From contig NZ_LPVY01000013.1 of the NCBI RefSeq assembly GCF_001613805.1, positions 124,001 to 188,000 of the forward strand: 64,000 nucleotides of DNA. Direction: 5' to 3'. Below, one piece after another: positions 17,130-24,178 of this stretch. The position numbers and the translations under genes are program-made. The stretch comes from Thalassospira lucentensis (GTDB lineage: Bacteria > Pseudomonadota > Alphaproteobacteria > Rhodospirillales > Thalassospiraceae). The notes beneath the pieces were generated by a model. The model was given only the letters and a program-made list of their open reading frames with translations, was not told the DNA's origin and did not search any database. The stretch's first letter is position 1. Each line of letters starts with the position of its first letter.

Positions 17130-18278
17130 TTACTGAATACCGGCACCGCGCAGATGATCGCGGGCAAGCTGGACGCGTTTACGAACGGCGCAGTTGCTTA
17201 GTCCGAGATTGTCTGCGATATCGTCATAGCTGCGGTCTTCGACACATCGCATCAGAAGTGGCTTGCGCAATTTTTCGGGAAGGGCGCGCAAGGCGCGTTC
17301 AAGGTGGTCGAACATTTCGGTCGCGAGGAAGGATTCCTCGGGGCTGGGTTCGTTGCGACCGGAAATCGGCGGGAGGGCGGCATCCGCGGTGCCGTGGTTT
17401 TCTTCCTTGTATTCCGCCTTGCGTCGGTTCTGGCGGTGCAGATCGATGCAGGCATTATGTACGATCCGGGAAAGCCAGGCGCGGTGATTGCGGATTTCGT
17501 CCATGGAATCTTCGAACTTGACCGATGCCTTGAGCATGGCTTCAGACAACGCATCCTGCGCGTCGTCCATATTGCCCGACATCAGTTTCAGACATTGTTT
17601 CAGAAGGCTGTCCTGCTGATCCATCCAGAGCGGCCAGAAATTCGGGGCAGCCGGTTCTATGCCGGAGGCGTCTGCGTTTTCGAATGGATCGGATTGCCAT
17701 GATCTTGCATGGGCGGGGGAAGATTGCGGTGTGCCAAGTGGTTGGCAGGGGGCGGGTTGTTCGAAACCGAGATCGCCCAGCAGCGACATTGCATCCTGCA
17801 AGGATCGCTGCATCTGGTTCATCGGGTTTCCGGGGGCAGCCAGACCGTTTAATCCGGCAAATCCATTCATGCCGGGCATGCCGCCAAAGTTGCCGAGACT
17901 GCCTGCAATGATATCGGTCGGGCTCGGTCCGTTGGATGATGGCTCCAGCCCTGGTAATCCGGCCAAAGGATTGAAATTTGCCGGATATCCGCGGGGAATG
18001 GCGGGGAGCTCTGTGGCGGCCTGCGGTTCCTGCGGGGTAGGATCTGGTTGGGTCGTATTCTCGAAATTGCAACTTTTACGTGAGTTATTGTCAAGGGCGG
18101 CCAGGTAGTCCGCAGCCAGTCTGGCGCGTTGCTCGTCTTTGAGATGCGACCAGATGGATGTTACATTGTCTCCTGTCCCTAATGCCCTTTCCAAGGCATC
18201 GTCTAGTGATTTGGCGAACGTGATTTCGTTCTCCGATAATTCCGATCGTCCCGGTTCGCTATTTTTTTCGTACTGCAC
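17130..18278 (-). CDS. ECF-type sigma factor of the R-body locus, with long N-terminal extension
   Basis: The last about 165 residues hold sigma-70 region 2 (around ALSEAMLKASVKF and WLSRIVHNACIDLHRQNRR, about residues 245-290) and region 4 (LPEKLRKPLLMRCVEDRSYD to the end), with no region 3, as in ECF factors. The first about 215 residues are an extra Gly/Pro/Met/Asn-rich domain with short repeats such as GLNGLA/GFAGL; ECF factors normally have about 200 residues in total. No anti-sigma gene with membrane helices is nearby, so the extension may itself control activity. The gene has a copy of the shared promoter motif upstream, implying autoactivation. Confidence 0.85.
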   Translation of the reverse strand: MQYEKNSEPGRSELSENEITFAKSLDDALERALGTGDNVTSIWSHLKDEQRARLAADYLAALDNNSRKSCNFENTTQPDPTPQEPQAATELPAIPRGYPANFNPLAGLPGLEPSSNGPSPTDIIAGSLGNFGGMPGMNGFAGLNGLAAPGNPMNQMQRSLQDAMSLLGDLGFEQPAPCQPLGTPQSSPAHARSWQSDPFENADASGIEPAAPNFWPLWMDQQDSLLKQCLKLMSGNMDDAQDALSEAMLKASVKFEDSMDEIRNHRAWLSRIVHNACIDLHRQNRRKAEYKEENHGTADAALPPISGRNEPSPEESFLATEMFDHLERALRALPEKLRKPLLMRCVEDRSYDDIADNLGLSNCAVRKRVQLARDHLRGAGIQ

Positions 18279-18336
18279 TTCGGACCCCTCCTCAGAAAGA
18301 TTACAACCAAAGGCTGTTTAGGTCTCTCGCGACTAT

Positions 18337-18364
18337 TATGACGGTGTGCAGTTTGAATTGTGAA
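18337..18364 (-). promoter_or_regulatory. Predicted ECF-sigma promoter of the sigma gene (site J)
   Basis: On the minus strand: TTCACAA (one mismatch to the other -35 elements), 14 nt, CGTCATA, 59 bp before the sigma start at 18278. Suggests positive autoregulation. Confidence 0.7.
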
Positions 18365-18538
18365 TAAAAAGAAAAATGCAATTTAAAGTTGTCATATTCT
18401 CGAGGCGGAAAACCGCATTATTTTTCTTTCAAGTTATTGTTTTTTATTCGTTTTATCTGCATTCCCGTTGGAGTAGTGTGCCCCTTCTTCTGATGGCGTG
18501 TCGGAGAGGTGTTTTGCAACTTCTGGCAAAATGTCGAA

Positions 18539-19105
18539 TCATTCCTTTTCCGGTGGTTGGGGATCCGGGGAGCTTTCGGGCAATGCTGGTTCCGTTTGAG
18601 CCGGGGGTGTGGCTGAGGTATCAGGCTTCGCCGAGGTGTCTGCGGCGGTGCCGGTCGGGGCCTGATCATCGGTTTTGATCGGCGACGATGTCGCATCCTC
18701 TGGCGCGGCGGAAAGCGAGCTTGCAATTGCCTCTTCGACCTGTTTGGCGAGATGGTTCATGCGCATGTCGATTTCCGCGACGATGATTCGACGCAGTTCA
18801 TTGGCGATTTCGATCATAACCATCGCGCCGGGATCGGACGGGGGCATGCTGCCTGTTGCGCCGCCTGATTGGGCGGGGCTTTGACCGGATGATGGTGATT
18901 GCGCGACTGCAGCCTTGGCATCCTGTGTTGACCTGGAATGGCTGGCCGCGGCAAGCTTCTGATCAAGAATTTGGGTGCGGGCGCGATCAGCGGCATTTGC
19001 CATTGCCTTCATGGTAGCCTGATATTCCTGATTGAAGGCCTTTTTCACCGCATCCTTTTTGCTGCTTGCCGTTTCGACGCCGGGAAAGTTCGGGCCGCTT
19101 GTCAT
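18539..19105 (-). CDS. Unknown R-body-locus protein, 188 aa
   Basis: I do not recognise a family. Residues 1-60 are Lys/Ala-rich and helical; residues 95-135 form a predicted amphipathic helix (MIEIANELRRIIVAEIDMRM) that could pair as a coiled coil; the rest is Ser/Pro/Thr/Ala-rich and probably disordered. No signal peptide or membrane segment. Its ATG overlaps the stop of the 598-residue gene (ATGA), so the two are translationally coupled and likely act together. Composition fits a scaffold or assembly factor, which is inference. Confidence 0.6.
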   Translation of the reverse strand: MTSGPNFPGVETASSKKDAVKKAFNQEYQATMKAMANAADRARTQILDQKLAAASHSRSTQDAKAAVAQSPSSGQSPAQSGGATGSMPPSDPGAMVMIEIANELRRIIVAEIDMRMNHLAKQVEEAIASSLSAAPEDATSSPIKTDDQAPTGTAADTSAKPDTSATPPAQTEPALPESSPDPQPPEKE

Positions 19106-20901
19106 CAGGAGGCTCCCTTATCCGGTTTTCCAGTGTTGTTGTCGGTGGTGCCGCTGGTGTCACTGGAACCTGCAGCATCGTCAGCATTCTTGGCACCGTC
19201 TGTGTCGTCTGTGGCGTTGGTGGTGTCTGGGGACGCGGCCTTGCTCTTGCCTTTTGCCGGGGGCGTTTTGGCCGGGGGTGTCGGCGCCGGATCATCCGCT
19301 TTGGCGACTTTAGCTGCTTGGACTGTGTTGTCGGTGTCGTCGTCGCCTGACGGGGCGGGCAGGACGAAGCCATAAGCGGCGAGCCCGTCATCATCGGGGG
19401 CATCGGTGATGCTGATCAGGCTGGTTTGCAGGCTGGAGGTCGCATTGGCGATCATGCTTTCGGCACGGCATTCGGTATCCTGCCCCGGATCAATACAACC
19501 GAGCATCGCGGTCGGGGTTGAGATTTTCTGATCACCGCGCAATTGTGCCGTGACTGAAAAGCCCGACGCAGCCCCGCGCAGGATCAGTGCAACAAGGGTT
19601 GCACCCGATTTGCCATCGGTCGGTGCGATGACCTGCATACGAAGCGACAGGCTGGTTTCCGTCGTGAGGGGCACATCGCCCTGCAGGATCGGGCTTGGCA
19701 GGGTGCCGGTATATTGCAGTTGGACCGGGATCGACGCCGGGGTGCTGGTGATCGCTGATGTGATGCGCAGGGTGGCGATGTAGGGTTCCTGCGTGCTGTC
19801 AGGGCTGCCAAGCTGCTGATCCATGCCAAGGCTTGCCGGGGCGACGGGTTCGGTACTTTCCCGGATCGGGGTGCTGGTGTCCGTACTTGCAGCGCCCGCG
19901 GCAAGTGTTGCAGCGACCATGTGCCATTCGCTGGACGGTAATCCGCCAATGATGCTGGCACGCGTCAGTGACGGCAGGGTGGCGGGGATATCGAGTGCCA
20001 GCCGCGCGGTATTGATATTTTGTGGCCCGACGGACAAAGACCATTGCCGGATGTCGGCCGGAATTTCGGCGGCATCAAGCCGGGCTGTGACGATGGCATC
20101 CGTGTCGCTGCCGCTGGGGCCGGGATTGGGTAATTGATCAAGCGTGATCGACCAGTCGGATATGTCGGCATTCTGCGCATTACCGGAAAGTTCGGGCAAA
20201 AGCGGACGATACAGATCCCCATAAGTTACAATGCCTTCAAGCCGCGTTGTGCGACCGTCTTCGCGGATCAGATCGACGCGATAGGATTGCGGGCCGGAGG
20301 TGCTGGACATCCCGCGGGTCGAGGAGGCAGGTGTGACGGTCGTATCTTCGGGGGCCACAAAACCATGTGGTAATTCTTCATTCGCCAGATCATTGATGCT
20401 GCCATCTGTGTCCGTTGGAGCTTCGTCCGTTGGTGTGGCAGTTGGTGTGTTCGGTGCCGCATTTTCTGTCGCGGGGGGCGTCGTAGGTGCAGATGCCGGT
20501 AAAGCCGACCCCGCAGTCGTGGTCAGGTTGCCATATTCGTCATAGCCATAGGATGAGAGAGGCGGGACTGCCTGCATCGGCTGCCCCAAGGCCTGTTCAA
20601 TTTTCTGCATGGCGTACTCAATCAGGTTTTGCCCCGCCAATGGCGTATGGCCTGACAGCCCGTCGAGCGGACCGAGATTGTCGCTGCCAGCCGCAATGTT
20701 GGATGGATCAGGGGTTGGGGATGCCGGAGACGGGCGGGGAATAACGGCATCAAGCCCCCATTCCTTTGCCGTGTCGAAACCCAGCACATGCGCCCATGGC
20801 CAGTTATCGACGGCGGGGCTTTTGGGGGGATTACTATTGCCGGTATCGGTGCTGGCGGTGCCATTTGCAGTGCTGTTGGGCTGTTGGTCTTTGTCGGTCA
20901 T
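19105..20901 (-). CDS. Unknown R-body-locus protein, 598 aa
   Basis: No recognised family. Both ends are low-complexity: residues 1-210 are Pro/Thr/Asn/Ala-rich and the last about 75 are Lys/Asp/Ala/Thr-rich. The middle (about 210-500) is a beta-rich region with strands such as YRVDLIREDGRTTRLEGIV and one Cys pair (GCIDPGQDTEC). No signal peptide or membrane helix. It is the first gene of the locus in transcription direction, preceded by promoter site E, and is coupled to the 188-residue gene. Low-complexity arms around a folded core suggest a structural or surface-binding protein of the R-body. Confidence 0.6.
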   Translation of the reverse strand: MTDKDQQPNSTANGTASTDTGNSNPPKSPAVDNWPWAHVLGFDTAKEWGLDAVIPRPSPASPTPDPSNIAAGSDNLGPLDGLSGHTPLAGQNLIEYAMQKIEQALGQPMQAVPPLSSYGYDEYGNLTTTAGSALPASAPTTPPATENAAPNTPTATPTDEAPTDTDGSINDLANEELPHGFVAPEDTTVTPASSTRGMSSTSGPQSYRVDLIREDGRTTRLEGIVTYGDLYRPLLPELSGNAQNADISDWSITLDQLPNPGPSGSDTDAIVTARLDAAEIPADIRQWSLSVGPQNINTARLALDIPATLPSLTRASIIGGLPSSEWHMVAATLAAGAASTDTSTPIRESTEPVAPASLGMDQQLGSPDSTQEPYIATLRITSAITSTPASIPVQLQYTGTLPSPILQGDVPLTTETSLSLRMQVIAPTDGKSGATLVALILRGAASGFSVTAQLRGDQKISTPTAMLGCIDPGQDTECRAESMIANATSSLQTSLISITDAPDDDGLAAYGFVLPAPSGDDDTDNTVQAAKVAKADDPAPTPPAKTPPAKGKSKAASPDTTNATDDTDGAKNADDAAGSSDTSGTTDNNTGKPDKGAS

Positions 20902-20997
20902 GCTGACAATCCCCTGGTTGCACTTGCGAAACGCTGCGGAAGGTGCATGCCTGCGCCGAACCGGATTTCACAAGGATTGCGACGGTTCACATGCCAG

Positions 20998-21025
20998 AAG
21001 GACGGGGAGCACCGGAGGTTGTGAC
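20998..21025 (-). promoter_or_regulatory. Predicted ECF-sigma promoter (site E)
   Basis: On the minus strand: GTCACAA, 14 nt, CGTCCTT, 97 bp before the start at 20901. Confidence 0.75.
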
Positions 21026-21058
21026 AAAAAACATCAAATCGCGTGCAGGGAAAGACAA

Positions 21059-21094
21059 CAAAAAACCCCGCAGGGCTGTTCGCCCGACGGGGTT
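21059..21094 (-). terminator. Terminator of tRNA-Thr
   Basis: On the minus strand AACCCCG / CGGGGTT is followed by TTTTTT, immediately past the tRNA 3' end. Confidence 0.85.
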
Positions 21095-21098
21095 ATAG

Positions 21099-21174
21099 TG
21101 GTGCTGATGATAGGATTTGAACCTACGACCTACGCATTACGAATGCGCCGCTCTACCAGCTGAGCTACATCAGC
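21099..21174 (-). tRNA. tRNA-Thr (anticodon CGT)
   Basis: A complete cloverleaf on the minus strand: acceptor GCTGATG / CATCAGC, anticodon stem GCGCA / TGCGT with loop TTCGTAA, T loop GTTCAAATC, and encoded 3' ACCA. Anticodon CGT reads ACG (Thr). Its 3' end faces the R-body locus. Confidence 0.95.
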
Positions 21175-21394
21175 ACGATTCATTTTGTGGCGCGGAAAAT
21201 ACGGATAATCCCCCCGGTTGGCAAGTGCTTTATTGTTCTTTTTATCATCCATCCCCAACTGTATCCGGAAGATTGTGCAGGGTGTCAGGAAGATCGACCA
21301 AAACCGTAAATATCACATTGACCGTAATGTAGTTCCCCGGCATAGATAACGCGTCGCGCTGCTTCATGCCGTAACGTCAATCAAGGGAAGTCAT

Positions 21395-22189
21395 ATGTGC
21401 CGCTGGCTAAGCTATATCGGAGATCCGGTTTATCTTGAAAAACTGGTGTTCGAGCCACGCCATTCCCTTGTTGAGCAAAGCCTGCATGCCGAACAGGCCA
21501 AGACGCCGACTAATGGCGATGGGTTTGGCATCGGCTGGTATGACGAACGCAAAACACCCGGCCTTTATCGTGAAATCCTGCCAGCCTGGAACGATCCGAA
21601 CCTTCGGTCGCTTGCGCATCATATCCGATCGGGCATGTTTTTCGCCCATGTCCGGGCATCGACGGGAACTGAAACCAGCCGCACGAACTGCCACCCGTTT
21701 GCGCATGAAAATTACCTTTTCATGCATAACGGTCAGATCGGCGATTATCCGATGGTGCGGCGTGTGCTCGAAGCGATGATTGATGACGAATTTTACGCAA
21801 CCCGCCATGGCACGACCGATAGCGAGCTTATTTTCTGTCTGATGCTGACATTCGGTTTGCGCACTGATCCGCATCGCGCGATCCGGAAAACCATTGAGGT
21901 TGTCGAACGTGAAATGAAAGACCGCGGGGCAACCGCCCCCTTCCGCTTTACCGCCTGCCTGTCAAATGGTGAAAGCGTTTGTGCCATCCGTCATGCCAGC
22001 GATGACAAGCCGCCATCGCTTTACTGGCGCAAGCGCGGGGATCATGTGATTGTCGTGTCCGAGCCGCTTGATACCGAAAGTGATAGCTGGATCGCGGTGG
22101 CACCGAACCATACCCTGCATGTTTGCCGCGATCTGAATGTCTGCGAAGAGCCGACATTGTCGGCGACGGGGTGTTTGGGCGCTGCGTAA
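21395..22189 (+). CDS. Class II glutamine amidotransferase, YafJ/EgtC-like
   Basis: A lone glutaminase domain beginning MCRW, so Cys2 is the N-terminal nucleophile. Typical residues follow: GFGIGWYDE, then HVRAST and the NCHPF-H-NYLFMHNGQI block that holds the substrate. 264 residues, as in YafJ; there is no synthetase domain. Homologues either hydrolyse gamma-glutamyl bonds (EgtC) or have unknown substrates (YafJ). AAGGG lies 7 nt upstream. It converges with the GlpR-like gene, 2 bp apart. Confidence 0.88.
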   Translation: MCRWLSYIGDPVYLEKLVFEPRHSLVEQSLHAEQAKTPTNGDGFGIGWYDERKTPGLYREILPAWNDPNLRSLAHHIRSGMFFAHVRASTGTETSRTNCHPFAHENYLFMHNGQIGDYPMVRRVLEAMIDDEFYATRHGTTDSELIFCLMLTFGLRTDPHRAIRKTIEVVEREMKDRGATAPFRFTACLSNGESVCAIRHASDDKPPSLYWRKRGDHVIVVSEPLDTESDSWIAVAPNHTLHVCRDLNVCEEPTLSATGCLGAA

Positions 22190-22191
22190 CC

Positions 22192-22965
22192 CTAGTTCGC
22201 GACGATCACCTGTGATCGACCTCGAACCAGTTGCTGCTGCAGGATATCGCCCGGGGCGGTGTTGAGCAGCACGGTTTTGAAATCTGATGCATGGCCATCC
22301 CGGCAAAGGGCCTTGCGCCCGACTTTTTTTTCATCGACCAGAAGGATCGGGTGATCGCAGCAGGCGACAAGGGCACGCCGCGCACGGACTTCGTCCATGT
22401 TGAAGTCCATAAGGTCGCCGGTTTCCGACATCCCCCCGACACTGACAATCCCGAAATCTGCGCGGTAGGAGCCAAAGAATTCCGCGCTGTCGGCCCCGAT
22501 AATATCAAGATCGCGGGTGCGAATGGTCCCGCCTGCCAGGCGCAGCGTGACGTTGGGTGCGTTCTGCAATGTCAGCACGACATGGATATTATTGGTCAGT
22601 ACCGTAAGATTGCGGTGTGAAGACAAGCTTTGGGCGGCCAGTTCGGCGGTGGTGCCGGTGCCAATGGCGATTGTGCATCCTTCGGGGATGATGTCGGCGA
22701 TTTTTGTGGCAAGGGCGCGTTTGCCGCTACGGTTCCAGACTTCACGCTTTTCATAGGCCGAGTTATCCGGATCGGGGGCGGGCCCAGCAAGCCCGTGACG
22801 GCGGAAAATCCGGCCCTGTTCCTGCAAGTCGCGCAGATCGGTCCGGATTGTCTGAACCGAGACGTTAAAGCGGCGTGCCAGTTCCTCGACCGCCATGAAG
22901 CCGCAGGATTTGACAAGGGCGACAATCCGGTCGCGACGGCGGTCAAGAGGCACTGGATCAGACAT
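22192..22965 (-). CDS. DeoR/GlpR-family repressor
   Basis: N-terminal DeoR winged helix (AVEELARRFNVSVQTIRTDL) and a C-terminal sugar-phosphate sensor with IGTGTTAELAA, the LAGG segment and FGIVSVGGMSETGDLMDF, close in pattern to GlpR, which responds to glycerol-3-phosphate. The start at 22965 has AAAGGA about 6 nt upstream. It is divergent from a transport operon, and two TTTCGNNCGAAA sites lie between the two starts. It probably represses that operon and senses a phosphorylated ligand. Confidence 0.88.
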   Translation of the reverse strand: MSDPVPLDRRRDRIVALVKSCGFMAVEELARRFNVSVQTIRTDLRDLQEQGRIFRRHGLAGPAPDPDNSAYEKREVWNRSGKRALATKIADIIPEGCTIAIGTGTTAELAAQSLSSHRNLTVLTNNIHVVLTLQNAPNVTLRLAGGTIRTRDLDIIGADSAEFFGSYRADFGIVSVGGMSETGDLMDFNMDEVRARRALVACCDHPILLVDEKKVGRKALCRDGHASDFKTVLLNTAPGDILQQQLVRGRSQVIVAN

Positions 22966-22983
22966 TGGTTTCCTTTGATATTC

Positions 22984-22995
22984 TTTCGTTCGAAA
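22984..22995. promoter_or_regulatory. Candidate operator of the GlpR-like repressor (1)
   Basis: TTTCGTTCGAAA, arms TTTCG/CGAAA with a 2-bp centre, 19 bp upstream of the repressor start. A near-identical site lies at 23134-23145. Confidence 0.6.
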
Positions 22996-23133
22996 GTATG
23001 TGTTTCGCAATATCAGGAAGTATAAACAGGGTTATCTATGCCTGAAAAGCCCGGCAGACTTGTTGAAACATTTAATTCTTTGCTTTGTCACACAACTGAA
23101 ATCGAAATCCATATAGCGTCCCCGTCGGATTGT

Positions 23134-23145
23134 TTTCGAACGAAA
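23134..23145. promoter_or_regulatory. Candidate operator of the GlpR-like repressor (2)
   Basis: TTTCGAACGAAA, the same arms as the site at 22984-22995, 49 bp upstream of the transporter operon start. Confidence 0.6.
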
Positions 23146-23194
23146 CCTTCGGGGTGGCCGCAAACGGTACGCCCCACGCAATCAAGGGATGTGG

Positions 23195-24178
23195 ATGATG
23201 CGTAACGTTCTTCTTGCTGCCGTGGCAACTGCTGCGATGATGCTGCCGGTTGTTGGTCAGTCTGCCGAGAAACTGGTTCTTTATACCAGCCAGCCAAATC
23301 AGGATGCCCAGACCACCGTCGATGCCTTCAAGGCCGCCTATCCGGATGTTGAAGTCGAATGGGTGCGTGACGGCACCACCAAGCTGATGGCAAAACTGCG
23401 CGCCGAGATCGCCGCTGGCGATCCGCGCCCGGATGTTTTGCTGATTGCCGATACCGTGACACTGGAAGGCATGAAAGGCGAAGGTCTTCTGCAGGCGTAT
23501 AAATCGCCCGAAGCCTCGGCTTATGAAGCCGCCCTTTATGATGCGGATGGCTATTACTATTCCACCAAGCTGATCACGACCGGTATCGTTTATAATACCG
23601 GTGTTGAAAAAGCCCCGAAAAGCTGGAAGGACCTTTCCGATCCGGCGATGAAAAATCAGGTCGTGATGCCAAGCCCGCTTTATTCCGGTGCAGCGCTTAT
23701 TCACCTGTCGACCCTGACGGAAAACAAGGAGCTGGGTTGGGATTATTACCAGGCACTGGCCGCCAACGAAGCACGCGCACAGGGCGGTAATGGCGGCGTG
23801 TTCAAGGCTGTGGCGTCTGGCGAAAAGCCGTATGGCGTGGTTGTCGACTTCCTTGCGATCCGTGGCAAGGCTGAAGGTTCGCCGGTTGATTTCGTCTTCC
23901 CGACCGAGGGTGTTACCTATGTGACCGAGCCGGTTGCGATCATGAAAGACGCCAAGAACGTCGATGCGGCGCACAAGTTTGTTGATTTTGTTCTGTCGAG
24001 CAAGGGGCAGGAACTGGTTCTGGATATGGGTTATGTCCCGGCACGCGGCGATATGGCGCTTCCGGAAGGTTTCCCGGCACGCAGTGACATCAAGCTGATG
24101 GATTTCAATCCGGCAGTGGCACTCGAACAGGCAGAAGCGAACAAGAAAAAGTTCGCGGACATTTTCGGGGCTGAATAA
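23195..24178 (+). CDS. Periplasmic substrate-binding protein, AfuA/FbpA type
   Basis: Signal peptide MMRNVLLAAVATAAMMLPVVG, then a mature protein beginning EKLVLYTSQPN as in the family-1 binding proteins of iron, phosphonate and sugar-phosphate importers. The start at 23195 has AAGGG 6 nt upstream. Typical ferric-binding paired tyrosines are not obvious in the usual place, and the operon is full of phosphoester hydrolases, so an organophosphate ligand like that of AfuA (hexose phosphates) is more likely than Fe3+. The stop overlaps the permease start by 1 bp. Confidence 0.85.
   Translation: MMRNVLLAAVATAAMMLPVVGQSAEKLVLYTSQPNQDAQTTVDAFKAAYPDVEVEWVRDGTTKLMAKLRAEIAAGDPRPDVLLIADTVTLEGMKGEGLLQAYKSPEASAYEAALYDADGYYYSTKLITTGIVYNTGVEKAPKSWKDLSDPAMKNQVVMPSPLYSGAALIHLSTLTENKELGWDYYQALAANEARAQGGNGGVFKAVASGEKPYGVVVDFLAIRGKAEGSPVDFVFPTEGVTYVTEPVAIMKDAKNVDAAHKFVDFVLSSKGQELVLDMGYVPARGDMALPEGFPARSDIKLMDFNPAVALEQAEANKKKFADIFGAE

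Noticed and set aside
18376..18678. Plus-strand frame in the AT-rich gap before the sigma gene
   Set aside because: Starts within the promoter region of the minus-strand genes and runs into the 188-residue gene; it has no Shine-Dalgarno and resembles no protein I know.
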